A stretch of 64,000 nt of DNA, taken from contig NZ_FNLD01000003.1 in assembly GCF_900104085.1 (NCBI RefSeq), positions 369,001-433,000 on the forward strand, written 5' to 3'. The notes below the pieces were generated by a model. It was given only the letters and a program-made list of their open reading frames with translations. It did no database searches and was not told where the DNA came from. This stretch comes from Pseudoxanthomonas sp. CF125. Its GTDB lineage: Bacteria; Pseudomonadota; Gammaproteobacteria; Xanthomonadales; Xanthomonadaceae. The first letter of the stretch is position 1. Each line of letters opens with the position of its first letter. Of the stretch, positions 11,200 to 20,826 are shown in pieces. The position numbers were made by a program, and so were the translations under genes.

Positions 11200-11251
11200 G
11201 TAGGAGCGACGTAAGTCGCGAAACGTGCTTCGCGACTTACGTCGCTCCTAC
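11200..11251. repeat. GTAG-type REP pair; supplies the stop codon of the ABC ATPase gene
   Basis: Arms GTAGGAGCGACGTAAG... (11200-11220) and its exact 21-base complement (11231-11251) around a 10-base loop. The TAG inside GTAG on the minus strand (11250-11248) is the stop codon of the neighbouring ABC transporter gene. Confidence 0.85.
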
Positions 11252-12822
11252 AGGATGGCGGCGAGGGCGGGACGCGCGGCGACCAGCGCCTGGGTGTGAG
11301 CGTGCTGCGGTTGGGACAGCACCACCGCAGTCTCGCCGGATTCCACGATGCGGCCCTGTTCCAGTACGGCGATGCGTTCGGCCACGGCCGAGGCGGCCGC
11401 CAGGTCGTGGGTGACGAACAGCAGCGCCAACCCGCGCTCGCGTTTCAGTTTGGCCAGCAACGCCAGTATCGCAGCGCGATGATGTGCATCCAGAGCGGAG
11501 ACCGCTTCGTCGCAGACCAGCAGATCCGGCGACGTCGCCAGCGCGCGCGCGATGGCGATGCGTTGCCGTTGCCCGCCGGAAAACTGGTGCGGATAGCGGT
11601 CCAGCGCGGAGTCGTCCATGCCCACGGCCTGTAGCAGTTCCGATGCTTTCGCGCGCTGGCTCGCGCTATCGCCGATGCCGTGGATGCGCAGCGGCTCGGC
11701 GACGATGCGCGCGATATCCAGGCGCGGATCCAGCGATGCGTAGGGATCCTGGAACACCACTCCGATGCGCCGGCGGAGCTTGCGTAACCCGCTTGCGCTC
11801 AGCGAATCCAGAACGACGCCTTCCAGCACGATACGGCCCTGCGCGCCGCGCAGGAGCTTGAGCAACGCGCGGCCCAGCGTGCTCTTGCCGCTGCCCGATT
11901 CGCCGACCAGGGCCAGGCCTTCGCCACGCCGCAGTTCGATCTCCACCCCATCCAGCGCATCGCGCGCGGCGCCGCGATAGCGCATGCGCAGGTTTTCGGC
12001 GCGCAACAGGACTGGCGCATCGGCAACGGGCGCAGGCAGTTTCTGCAGCTGGTCTGCCGCCAGCAGCTCGCGCGTGTAGGCGTGGCCGGGGGCGGCGAAT
12101 ACCGCATGGGTGTCGCCTCGCTCCAGCACTTCGCCGCCGCGCAGCACCAGCAATCGCTGCGCGTAGGCACCCACCAGCGGCAAGTCGTGGCTGATCAGCA
12201 ACAGGGCCAGGTTCTGTTCGCGGCGCAGGTCGTCCAGCAAGTCCAGGATGTCGCGGGCGATGCGTGCGTCGAGCGCGGAAGTCGGTTCGTCGGCGATCAA
12301 TACGCGCGGACGCGTCGCCAGCGCCAGCGCGATGGCGATGCGTTGGCGCTGGCCGCCGGAAAAAAGATGCGGGTACTTGGATAGCGCCTGGCGCGGATCC
12401 GGCATCTGCACGCGGCGCAGCAACTCTTCGGCTTCCTTGCCGGCCGCTTCGCGCGACAGGCCGCGCGCCGAGCGCAGGGTTTCGACCAGTTGTGCGCCGA
12501 TCCTGCGCAGAGGATGCAGCGCCGCGAGCGGATCCTGCGGCACCAGGCCGAACGCGCGTCCGCGCAGGGCGGCATGCGCCGGCGAGCCGAACACGACCTG
12601 CTGCTCGTCCACACGCAGACTGGCACTGGCTTCCAATCCGGGCGGCAGCAGATTCAGCAAGGCCAGCGAGGTCAGGCTCTTGCCGCTTCCCGATTCCCCG
12701 ACCAGGCCCACGCATTGGCCGCCATCGAGTTCCAGCGACAGGCCGCGCAGCAGTTCGCGCCGGTCCCGTCCGGACGCGGCGATGCGCAGATCGGCAAGCT
12801 CCACTCGCACGCGGGGGCTCAT
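11248..12822 (-). CDS. Dipeptide/oligopeptide ABC transporter, fused dual ATP-binding protein (YejF/GsiA type)
   Basis: Cytoplasmic ATPase of 524 residues made of two complete ABC cassettes in one chain. The first P-loop GESGSGKS is at residues 42-49 with signature FSGGQRQRIAIALAL. The second GESGSGKS lies near residue 320 with FSGGQRQRIAIARAL. Fused DppD-DppF arrangements are typical of YejF. It starts ten bases after the permease stop, so the two genes form an operon. The stop TAG lies within a GTAG repeat. No substrate-binding protein or second permease gene is adjacent, so the transported compound is unknown. Confidence 0.88.
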   Translation of the reverse strand: MSPRVRVELADLRIAASGRDRRELLRGLSLELDGGQCVGLVGESGSGKSLTSLALLNLLPPGLEASASLRVDEQQVVFGSPAHAALRGRAFGLVPQDPLAALHPLRRIGAQLVETLRSARGLSREAAGKEAEELLRRVQMPDPRQALSKYPHLFSGGQRQRIAIALALATRPRVLIADEPTSALDARIARDILDLLDDLRREQNLALLLISHDLPLVGAYAQRLLVLRGGEVLERGDTHAVFAAPGHAYTRELLAADQLQKLPAPVADAPVLLRAENLRMRYRGAARDALDGVEIELRRGEGLALVGESGSGKSTLGRALLKLLRGAQGRIVLEGVVLDSLSASGLRKLRRRIGVVFQDPYASLDPRLDIARIVAEPLRIHGIGDSASQRAKASELLQAVGMDDSALDRYPHQFSGGQRQRIAIARALATSPDLLVCDEAVSALDAHHRAAILALLAKLKRERGLALLFVTHDLAAASAVAERIAVLEQGRIVESGETAVVLSQPQHAHTQALVAARPALAAIL

Positions 12823-12832
12823 GCGGCCGAGC

Positions 12833-13699
12833 TCATGCGGCAGCCGACTCGGCGCGTTCGCCGCGCACACCTTCGCCACGGAGGTCCATCCAGTCGCGCA
12901 GGCCATCGCCCAGGAACTGGAAAGCGGCCAGCGTGACCACCAGCAACGAGGCTGGAAACAGCAGCGTCCACGGCGCCGAATCCAGTTCCTGCACGCCTTC
13001 GGCCAGCAGCGTGCCCCAACTGGCCGAAGGCTCGTCCACGCTCAGGCCCAGGAAACCCAGGAAGCTTTCCACCAGAATCGCCTGCGGCAGGATCAGGCCC
13101 AGATACACGAACGCCAGCGGCATCAGGTTGGGCAGCACGTGCCAGCGCAGGCGTTGCGCAAAGGTGGCCCCGGCCGCATGCGCAGCCAGCACGAACGGCG
13201 CCTCGCGCAGGCGCGCGCTTTCCGCACGCATCACCCGCGCCAGGTCGATCCACACGTAACCGCCGATGGCGGCGAGCAGCAGGCCCAGCGAGCGTTCGAA
13301 CAGGGTCAGCAGCAGGATCACCACCAGCAGGAACGGCAGCGCGGAAAACACATCGAGCACGCGCAGCATCGTACGCTCCACCCGGCCGCCAGCCAGACCG
13401 GCGATGGCGCCGTAAGCCAAACCGATCAGCAGCGCGACCACGCTGGCCAGCAGGCCGATGGTCAGCGAAAGGCGTCCGCCCGCCAAGGTGCGCGCGAAAA
13501 CATCGCGGCCAATGGCGTCGGTGCCGAACCAATGTCCGTTCACCCCGGGAGCGACGGAGAGCGAATTCCAGTCGGGGGAATGCGGGGCGTATGCGCTGAA
13601 CAGGGGACCGAGCCAGCAGATCAATGCCAGCGCTGCGAGCAGGGTCAGGCAGGTGCGTGCGAGGGGTGGTAGGGAACGTAGTGTTTGCATAGGGTGCAT
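12833..13699 (-). CDS. ABC transporter permease (DppC/YejE type)
   Basis: Inner-membrane permease of 288 residues. A first helix lies at about residues 13-33. The motif HWFGTDAIGRDVFARTLAGGRLSL, which marks the OppC/DppC N-terminal domain, precedes the BPD_transp_1 core with helices near 80-100, 120-140, 150-170 and 250-270, and an EAA-like loop (AAHAAGATFAQRLRWHVLPN). Start may be the ATG at 13699 or the fourth codon, ATG 13690. It forms an operon with the downstream ATPase. The partner DppB-like permease is not next to it. Confidence 0.85.
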   Translation of the reverse strand: MHPMQTLRSLPPLARTCLTLLAALALICWLGPLFSAYAPHSPDWNSLSVAPGVNGHWFGTDAIGRDVFARTLAGGRLSLTIGLLASVVALLIGLAYGAIAGLAGGRVERTMLRVLDVFSALPFLLVVILLLTLFERSLGLLLAAIGGYVWIDLARVMRAESARLREAPFVLAAHAAGATFAQRLRWHVLPNLMPLAFVYLGLILPQAILVESFLGFLGLSVDEPSASWGTLLAEGVQELDSAPWTLLFPASLLVVTLAAFQFLGDGLRDWMDLRGEGVRGERAESAAA

Positions 13700-13715
13700 C
13701 GTAGCGTGCTCTTTC

Positions 13716-13871
13716 CTTCTCCCACCGGGAGAAGAGCCTGCCCCGTACTTGGTACGGGGGCGGATGAGGATGCGGTGAAATAGTTAATGTCTGAACCATT
13801 CCAGCTTCGCCGTACCCTCACCCCAACCCCTCTCAGCTTTGCACACCCTTCGGGCGCCGATGGGAGAGGGG
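13716..13871. repeat. Compound palindromic intergenic repeat (CCCTCACCCCAACCCCTCTC family)
   Basis: Three hairpins lie in the gap before hemB: CTTCTCCC/GGGAGAAG (13716-13734), CCCCGTAC/GTACGGGG (13741-13759) and CCCCTCTC/GAGAGGGG (13827-13871). The CCCTCACCCCAACCCCTCTC segment is a widespread interspersed repeat in xanthomonad genomes (recalled, not checked). No gene is present. Confidence 0.55.
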
Positions 13872-13908
13872 CTTAATGCTCAGGGCGTATCATTTACGCA
13901 TCGATTGA

Positions 13909-14913
<1,005 letters not shown>

Positions 14914-14920
14914 TATTTCC

Positions 14921-14988
14921 GTAGGAGCGGGCCCTGCCCGCGACCGACATTGCCGATAAGGCTCGTCGCGGGCAGGGCCCGCTCCTAC
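14921..14988. repeat. GTAG-type REP pair between hemB and aroE
   Basis: Arms starting GTAGGAGCGGGCCCTGCC (14921-14944) and the exact complement (14965-14988), with a 20-base loop. The outgoing end CTAC is followed by AAT, forming TACAAT (14986-14991), a potential -10 box for aroE. Confidence 0.85.
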
Positions 14989-15014
14989 AATGGAATTCAA
15001 TCAAGGAGCCCTGC

Positions 15015-15857
15015 ATGAGTCACTACGCCGTCTTTGGTCACCCGGTTTCGCATTCGCTGTCGCCGCGCATCCACGCCGCATTCGGGCGCCAGACCGGCAT
15101 AGCGCTGGACTACACCGCTGTCGATGCGGCGCCGGAAGCCTTCATGCAGGCGCTGGATGCTTTCGCGGCCGGCGGCGGCCGGGGCGCCAATGTCACCCTG
15201 CCCTTGAAGGAAGCCGCCTTCGCCCTGTGCAGCGTCACCAGCGAACGTGCGCGGCGCGCCGGCGCGGTCAACACGCTGACCCGCAACGACGGCCAATGGC
15301 ATGGCGACAACACCGACGGCATCGGCCTGGTGCGCGACCTGACCGGCCGCCTGGGTCTGGACTTGCGCGGCCGCCGCGCATTGCTGCTCGGCGCGGGCGG
15401 CTCGGCGCGGGGCGTAGCCCCCGCGCTGCTGGATGCGGGCGTCTCGGAACTGATCATCGCCAATCGCACCCCCGAGCGCGCCGATGCGTTGGCCGACGCG
15501 CTGGGCGAGCCCGAACGTGCGCATTCGCGTTACTGGGACGATCTGGTCAACGAAGGCGACTTCGCGCTGGTCGTCAATGCCACTTCCGCCTCGCGCAACG
15601 GCACGACGGAATTCACGCTGCCGTTCCAGTTGTCCACGCCGCGCACGCTGGCGGTGGACCTGAATTACGGCGAGGCCGCCATCCCGTTCCTGGCCTGGGC
15701 GCGTGCCGCCGGCTGCCGCGACATGGTCGATGGCCTGGGCATGCTGGTGGAACAGGCCGCCGCGGCTTTCGAACTCTGGCACGGCGTGCGCCCCGACACC
15801 GCGCCGGTCTACGCCGCGCTACGCGGCAAGGATGCTTCACTGGTCACGGCGGACTGA
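15015..15857 (+). CDS. aroE: Shikimate 5-dehydrogenase
   Basis: NADP-dependent reduction of 3-dehydroshikimate to shikimate in chorismate synthesis. At 280 residues it has the family's usual length. The N-terminal substrate domain carries the shikimate-binding SHSLSP segment, catalytic Lys65 ([11 protein letters not shown]) and Asp101 (DNTDGIG). The nucleotide motif GAGGSARG and the NRTPERA loop, expected for NADP preference, follow. AGGAG is six bases before the ATG. The next small gene starts 11 bases downstream, suggesting cotranscription. Confidence 0.96.
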   Translation: MSHYAVFGHPVSHSLSPRIHAAFGRQTGIALDYTAVDAAPEAFMQALDAFAAGGGRGANVTLPLKEAAFALCSVTSERARRAGAVNTLTRNDGQWHGDNTDGIGLVRDLTGRLGLDLRGRRALLLGAGGSARGVAPALLDAGVSELIIANRTPERADALADALGEPERAHSRYWDDLVNEGDFALVVNATSASRNGTTEFTLPFQLSTPRTLAVDLNYGEAAIPFLAWARAAGCRDMVDGLGMLVEQAAAAFELWHGVRPDTAPVYAALRGKDASLVTAD

Positions 15858-15868
15858 GGAGTAACGAA

Positions 15869-16240
15869 ATGGATTCTTTTCTGATTCCGGCGTTGACCAC
15901 GCTCGGCTATTCGTTCCCGGAACTGCTGGCCTGCGCCATCGCCCTGGCGATGTTGTGGAGCGCGGCGCGCCCGGGCAAGGCGCGGCAGCTCGGCCTGATC
16001 GGCATCGGCCTGATGCTGGGCTGCGCGGTGCTGCAACTTGGGCTGGGGCTTTACCAGAACTGGGTGATCAGCACCGCCGCCGATTCCGCCACCCAGATCA
16101 GCACGATCTTCGCGCGCCTGAGCGCCGTGCGGATGTTGATCAACTGCGTTTCGCTGGCAGGGCTGGTGATGATTGCGTGGGGACTATGCAAGGCGACGCG
16201 GCAAGCCGAAGCGACCGCACGCATGCCCCAAGGACAGTGA
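15869..16240 (+). CDS. Small membrane protein of unknown function downstream of aroE
   Basis: Protein of 123 residues with three predicted membrane helices: about residues 14-31 (PELLACAIALAMLWSAA), 40-60 (LGLIGIGLMLGCAVLQLGLGL) and 90-112 (LINCVSLAGLVMIAWGLC). A strong GAGGAG lies seven bases before ATG 15869, and this decides the start although the frame is open far upstream through aroE. No family recognised. It probably shares the aroE transcript. Confidence 0.75.
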   Translation: MDSFLIPALTTLGYSFPELLACAIALAMLWSAARPGKARQLGLIGIGLMLGCAVLQLGLGLYQNWVISTAADSATQISTIFARLSAVRMLINCVSLAGLVMIAWGLCKATRQAEATARMPQGQ

Positions 16241-16403
16241 TCGGCGATGAAGGCTGTGCGTGCGATCCTCCGCACCGCACCGTCGCCTGACCGCCGTACG
16301 AGATAGTTCGCAACTGCATACCTCGCTGCCGATGCGGAATAAGTAACGAAGGGAAATCTGAAGCCCTGAGCCAGCGACGCCGATACGGCCGCCATGTTTG
16401 CGC

Positions 16404-16409
16404 TACGAT
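16404..16409 (+). promoter_or_regulatory. -10 box of a probable leaderless promoter for the ThuA-like gene
   Basis: TACGAT six bases before ATG 16416, with no Shine-Dalgarno sequence in between. The -35 region is weak. Confidence 0.4.
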
Positions 16410-16415
16410 CGGGCC

Positions 16416-17192
16416 ATGAGGAAATCGATCGTCCTACTCGCGCTGATTTGCGCATTGTTCGCAATGCCTGCGCAAGCGCAGCAGCAGTTCAAGGTGCTGG
16501 TCGCAGCCATTCCCAACAAGTACCACAACGACTACGTCACCGTGGCCAAGCCGTCGTTCGAACGAATGGCGCGGCAGCACAATTTCGAACTGGTCTGGGC
16601 CTGGGACACAAGGCCTTTCGATGGCGACCTTTCGCAGTACGCCGCCATCGTGTTCCTCAACACTCCCGGCGCAGAGCTCAGCGAGCCGCAGCGCAAGCGC
16701 TTCCAGGACTACATCCATGCCGGCGGCGGCTTCGTGGCCGTGCACAAGGCCATCGCCACCGCCCGCGAATGGACCTGGTACGAGCATCTGGTGGGGCGTT
16801 CGTTCCGTACCCATCCCTATATCCAGACCGGCGTGATCGACGTGGTGGATCACAACTTCCCGGCCACGCTGGGATTGCCGGACCGCTGGCTATGGACGGA
16901 CGAGTGGTACGAATACGACGCACCCTATTCCTCCGATCTGCACGTCGTGATGAACGTGGATGAGTCCAGCTACGATCCCACCCTGATCTGGCCCGGCCAG
17001 AAAGCCGAAGGCATGGGCAAATCGCATCCGGTGGCGTGGTACCACTTCTTCGAGGGCGGCCGCAGTTTCGTCACCGCGCTGGGGCATACGCCGGAGCTGT
17101 ACAACGACCGGCTTTATCTGGATCACCTTTACGGCGGTATCTACTGGGCAGCCACGGGACGCGGCATCGTCGCGGAAAAGTCCGCTCCGTAA
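16416..17192 (+). CDS. ThuA-like domain protein, secreted
   Basis: Protein of 258 residues with a signal peptide (VLLALICALFAMPAQAQ) and a complete ThuA-like glutamine-amidotransferase-fold domain (PF06283): FKVLVAAIPNKYHND, YAAIVFLNTPGAEL, GGGFVAVHKAI, HPVAWYHFFEGGRSFVTALGH. The family is linked to sugar metabolism (trehalose/sucrose utilisation ThuA), but enzymatic activity is not established. The start is the ATG at the signal peptide, next to a TACGAT box. It converges with a DUF4380 gene 30 bases away. Confidence 0.85.
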   Translation: MRKSIVLLALICALFAMPAQAQQQFKVLVAAIPNKYHNDYVTVAKPSFERMARQHNFELVWAWDTRPFDGDLSQYAAIVFLNTPGAELSEPQRKRFQDYIHAGGGFVAVHKAIATAREWTWYEHLVGRSFRTHPYIQTGVIDVVDHNFPATLGLPDRWLWTDEWYEYDAPYSSDLHVVMNVDESSYDPTLIWPGQKAEGMGKSHPVAWYHFFEGGRSFVTALGHTPELYNDRLYLDHLYGGIYWAATGRGIVAEKSAP

Positions 17193-17222
17193 GCCGCATC
17201 CGCGCCTGTCGGCCGCTGCCGG

Positions 17223-18275
17223 TTACGGCGCCTTTTTCTTCCGGTTGCCGCAAAGATCCTCAAGCTCCAACCGTTCCGCCGCTTCCCCGCACAGGAACGC
17301 CACCTGCGCCTCGCGCGTATCCGCTCCGTCGTACGGCAGCGCGGTCCACCACTCCACCGCCTCCATCTCTTCGCCCGGCCTGAGCGTGCGGTACGGTGCG
17401 TGCACCTCCATTTCCAACAGGCCCGCGTTCGCATCGGCGCGTTCGTCCAGGTAAAGCTCCACCTGGCCCTGCTCGGGATGGATCTTCGAAAGAGGATGAT
17501 GCCGGAACCGGATCAGGAAAAGCTGGCCACTGGAGAATCCGGCCATCCAGCCCGCGGAGGGCTGTATCAGGACCTTGCCGCGCCGGGCGCTCATGCCCTC
17601 CCCAAGCGCCGATCTGTCCAGCGAGAACAGGCCGCGCTCCACGTGCGGCAGCAAGGGCCCTATCGTCTGTTCGGTGGATGCCTGCACGCGCACGTCCTGG
17701 TCGCCGGTCACCGGCACATACACGCGCGTGTACGAAGGAGTGCGCGTGTTGAACCACAGATCCCACGCGATGTCGGTATTGCGGATATTGCGTGCGGTCG
17801 CGCGGACTTCCACGGTATCCGGCCTGTCGGCGGACAACTGGAATGCCTTGCGCAGGCGCACACCCGAGACCGGACTGTCCACGCCTTCCAGGACCAGGCG
17901 CGTCGGCGTTCTCTCCACAATCCGGGTATCGGCGAAAGCCAGGAACGGATCCGGCGGCCAGTTCGCCCGGGCTTTGCGGCGTGCGGGATTGGCATCCTGA
18001 TGCACCCACCACTGGCTTTGCGGGCCCACCCATACATCGTGGCCGAGGTAGCCGATGTCGTCGGCCGTCGCGCTGACTTCGGGTTTGGGCCGAGTGGTCA
18101 ACGGCTCGCCGGTCTTCAGCAGATTGGGACGGCCCTTGAGCGAGAATGCCAGGCCGCGCCCTCCCAACTCCGGGGTGACCTCCAGGGCGACAAGATCATT
18201 CTCGAGGCGAACGGTTTCGACTGCCGAAACCGTCATCGGCATGCAGAACGCGACGAGCGCCAGCCAGGATTTCAT
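17223..18275 (-). CDS. DUF4380 domain-containing secreted protein
   Basis: Protein of 350 residues with a signal peptide (LALVAFCMPMTVSA). The rest reads as a galactose-mutarotase-like beta-sandwich: VRLENDLVALEVTPELGGRGLAFSL at the start, ARNIRNTDIAWDLWFNTR in the middle and EWWTALPY near the end. This pattern fits DUF4380 (PF14315), whose function is unknown but whose fold suggests carbohydrate binding. The C-terminus is basic (GNRKKKAP). It converges with the ThuA-like gene, and both may act on sugars in the periplasm, which is inference. Confidence 0.75.
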   Translation of the reverse strand: MKSWLALVAFCMPMTVSAVETVRLENDLVALEVTPELGGRGLAFSLKGRPNLLKTGEPLTTRPKPEVSATADDIGYLGHDVWVGPQSQWWVHQDANPARRKARANWPPDPFLAFADTRIVERTPTRLVLEGVDSPVSGVRLRKAFQLSADRPDTVEVRATARNIRNTDIAWDLWFNTRTPSYTRVYVPVTGDQDVRVQASTEQTIGPLLPHVERGLFSLDRSALGEGMSARRGKVLIQPSAGWMAGFSSGQLFLIRFRHHPLSKIHPEQGQVELYLDERADANAGLLEMEVHAPYRTLRPGEEMEAVEWWTALPYDGADTREAQVAFLCGEAAERLELEDLCGNRKKKAP

Positions 18276-18368
18276 TCAACCCGCTCCCGATTTTTTGTGA
18301 TGTTACGGCGTCTTACGCCCAACCGGGAAAGCATCGCGCTCGAAGGGCATGCCTGCAATGCCGCGCGA

Positions 18369-19667
18369 TTACAGCAGCCCGTCGCGCTTGACCGCCAGAT
18401 ATCGCTCCACCAACGCCGCTGGCAACTCTTCGCTGGCGACATCCAGCACCATCACCCGATGGCTGCGCAGCGCTTCGTGCGCAGCGGTGCGCTGTTCGAC
18501 GTAGCGGGCGACCGCGCCGGCACGGATGGCGCCGGGCAGGTCGTGCACTTCGTCGGTCATCGCCTGGTCCAGCGCGCGTTCGCGCAGGCTGGCGACGCAG
18601 ACCAGGTGGCGTTTCTGCAACAGGCGCACGGCGGCCAGCAGGTCTTCGATGTCCTCATCGCGCACGTTGGTGACCAGCATCACCAAAGAACGCTTGCGCT
18701 GGCGCAACGACAGTTCCGTCGCGGCGGCCAGGTAATCGGTGGCTACCGGCTGCGGCTGCAGGCTGTAACTGGCGCGCAGCAGGGTATCGATGCTGGCCAT
18801 GCCGCGCTTGGGGGCCACCCAGCGCGATTCGCCGCCGCTTGCGAACAAGCCGACCGCATCGCCCTGACGCAGCGCCAGGTAGGACACCACCAACGTTGCG
18901 TTCAACACATGGTCGAAATGCGCCAGCTCGCCTTCCTGCGCCATCATGCGGCGGCCGGTGTCGACCATCATCACCAGCTGCTGGTTCTTTTCGTCCTGGT
19001 ATTCGCGCGAGATCAATTTGCGCGAACGCGAGGTCGCCTTCCAGTCGATCTGGCGCAGGCTGTCGCCGACGCGGTACTCGCGCATCTGGTTGAAATCGGT
19101 GCCTTCGCCACGGCGGCGCTTCAGGTGCGCGCCGACCAGCCGAGAAGCCTGTTCGGCGCTGAACAACGCGAACTTGGTCAGCGGCGCGAAGTTGGGATAC
19201 ACGCGCACCCGCTGCGGCGTGCCGGCGATGCGCGATTGCCGCCAGAGCCGCAACGCCGACGCCAATCGCAATTGCACTCCGTCGAACGTCGCATCGCCGC
19301 GCGCCGTGGGGCGCAGGTGGTAGCTGAAAGTGGAAGCGGTGGCCGGCATCAGCTTCAGGCGTTGCGGCAGACCTTGCGCGGGCCAGCCACCCGGATGCAG
19401 GTCGAACAGATCGATGCGCTGGCGCGACATCGATTCCACGCGCAGGGTCACGTCGCGTTCGATGCCCAGCGGCAGGGCTTCTGGAATTTCGCGCGAGACC
19501 TGCGGAGTGGGACGCCGGCGCAGGAGCAGGCCATCCAGCACGGCGAGCAAGGCAAGGCCGGCACCGGCCAACAGCCAGGCGAGCAAGGGCACGCCCGCGA
19601 ACAGCACGGCGAAACCAGACAGGCCCCACAGCACCAGCAATCCGATAAGCAGCGGTGCAGGCCTCAA
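18369..19667 (-). CDS. DUF58 domain protein of a MoxR operon
   Basis: Membrane-anchored protein of 432 residues. Two adjacent hydrophobic helices lie near residues 4-45. The DUF58 motif RRGEGTDFNQMREYRVGDSLRQIDW is followed by a von Willebrand A-like domain with VMMVDTGRRM, a MIDAS-like DTG in place of DxSxS. I start at TTG 19667 because GGAGGGAG lies a few bases upstream. That ribosome site is contributed by the arm of a palindromic repeat separating this gene from moxR. Last gene of the seven-gene operon and the presumed partner of the MoxR ATPase. Confidence 0.85.
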   Translation of the reverse strand: MRPAPLLIGLLVLWGLSGFAVLFAGVPLLAWLLAGAGLALLAVLDGLLLRRRPTPQVSREIPEALPLGIERDVTLRVESMSRQRIDLFDLHPGGWPAQGLPQRLKLMPATASTFSYHLRPTARGDATFDGVQLRLASALRLWRQSRIAGTPQRVRVYPNFAPLTKFALFSAEQASRLVGAHLKRRRGEGTDFNQMREYRVGDSLRQIDWKATSRSRKLISREYQDEKNQQLVMMVDTGRRMMAQEGELAHFDHVLNATLVVSYLALRQGDAVGLFASGGESRWVAPKRGMASIDTLLRASYSLQPQPVATDYLAAATELSLRQRKRSLVMLVTNVRDEDIEDLLAAVRLLQKRHLVCVASLRERALDQAMTDEVHDLPGAIRAGAVARYVEQRTAAHEALRSHRVMVLDVASEELPAALVERYLAVKRDGLL

Positions 19668-19674
19668 AGCAGCT

Positions 19675-19779
19675 CCCTCCTTTGGAAAAGGAGGGTTGGG
19701 GAGGATTTGCTCTTCGCGGCAGCCCCCGAAAGCAAAGTCAAAAGCAAATCCCCCTCGATCCCCCTTTTGCAAAGGGGGA
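19675..19779. repeat. Inverted repeat of the CCCCCTTTGCAAAAGGGGG family inserted between moxR and the DUF58 gene
   Basis: Two imperfectly complementary arms of about 38 bases (19675-19710 and 19744-19779) contain GGATTTGCT and AGCAAATCC blocks around a short centre. A related copy occurs at 32345-32429. Here it interrupts an operon whose other genes overlap or nearly overlap, and its terminal GGAGGGAG serves as the apparent ribosome binding site of the downstream gene. Confidence 0.7.
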
Positions 19780-19812
19780 AGACAGGCCAGGCAAGAGCAG
19801 AACCGCGTCGCT

Positions 19813-20826
19813 TCATTTCCGCGGCGCTTCCACCTTGGCCAGCAACGCGTGCAAGGCGTCGTCGGGCGACTGGCCTTCGATCTGCAGTTCCGGCGACAGG
19901 GTGATGCGGTGCCTCAGCGCCGGCTTGGCGATCTCGCGCACATCGTCCGGGGTTACGAAATCGCGGCCTTGCAGCACCGCCTGCGCGCGCGCCGCGCGCA
20001 CCAGTGCGATGCTGCCGCGTGGGCCGGCGCCCAGCGAGATGCCCGGCCACTTGCGCGTGGCGGCCACGATGCGCACCGCGTAATCGATCACCTGCTCATC
20101 GACGATGACCGCGGCGGTGCCGCGCTGCATGGCCACGATGTCGCTGGCGCCGAGCACGCGGCGCACCTGAGAGAGATCGAAATCGCCTGCGCTGCGGCCG
20201 GTGGTGATGGCATCGACCATGCGCTTTTCGTCGGCCAGCTGCGGATAGTCGATCAGGATCTTCAGCAGGAAACGGTCCAGCTGCGCTTCCGGCAGCGGAT
20301 AGGTGCCTTCCTGTTCCACCGGGTTCTGCGTGGCCAGGGCAAGGAACGGCGGTGACAGTTCGAAGGGCTTGCCTTCGATGGTGACCTGGCCTTCCTGCAT
20401 CACTTCCAGCAACGCGGACTGGGTCTTGGCCGGCGCGCGGTTGATTTCGTCGGCCAGCAACAGGTTGGTGAACACGGGACCGCGGCGGATCTTGAAGCTC
20501 TCGGTCTTGGGGTCGTACACCGCATGGCCGCTGACGTCGCTGGGCATCAGGTCGGAAGTGAACTGCACGCGCGCGTAGTTGAGTTCCAGCGCTTGCGCCA
20601 ATGCGCGCACCAGCAATGTCTTGCCCAGGCCGGGAACGCCTTCGATCAATACATGGCTGCCAGCGAGCAACGCGATGAGGATCTGGTCCAGCACCTCCGG
20701 CTGGCCGATGAAGGCCTTGGAGACTTCCTCGCGCACGGCGGCGGCGCGTTCGGCCAGCGCTGCGCCGGTGATGGCGGGCACCGTATTCACGGAGGCGGCG
20801 GGCGCGTTAGCGGTTTCATCGTTCAT
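19813..20826 (-). CDS. MoxR-family AAA+ ATPase
   Basis: Chaperone-like ATPase of 337 residues. Walker A GVPGLGKT is at residues 63-70, Walker B LLLADEINR at 122-130, with ATQNPVEQEGTYPLPEAQLDRF as the MoxR sensor and helix-2-insert signature, and an AAA_lid_2 domain at the C-terminus. MoxR proteins are proposed to remodel or load cofactors into VWA-domain partners, here the DUF58 protein. ATG 20826 overlaps the preceding stop as ATGA. Central gene of the operon. Confidence 0.93.
   Translation of the reverse strand: MNDETANAPAASVNTVPAITGAALAERAAAVREEVSKAFIGQPEVLDQILIALLAGSHVLIEGVPGLGKTLLVRALAQALELNYARVQFTSDLMPSDVSGHAVYDPKTESFKIRRGPVFTNLLLADEINRAPAKTQSALLEVMQEGQVTIEGKPFELSPPFLALATQNPVEQEGTYPLPEAQLDRFLLKILIDYPQLADEKRMVDAITTGRSAGDFDLSQVRRVLGASDIVAMQRGTAAVIVDEQVIDYAVRIVAATRKWPGISLGAGPRGSIALVRAARAQAVLQGRDFVTPDDVREIAKPALRHRITLSPELQIEGQSPDDALHALLAKVEAPRK

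Noticed and set aside
14990..15868. Open frame extending the small membrane protein upstream through aroE
   Set aside because: The first 293 codons overlap aroE out of frame, are Arg/Gly-rich and lack a domain. GAGGAG marks ATG 15869 as the real start.
17400..19904. Plus-strand open frame of 834 codons
   Set aside because: It crosses three minus-strand features (DUF4380, DUF58, MoxR) and has the His/Gln/Arg-rich composition of antisense GC-rich DNA.
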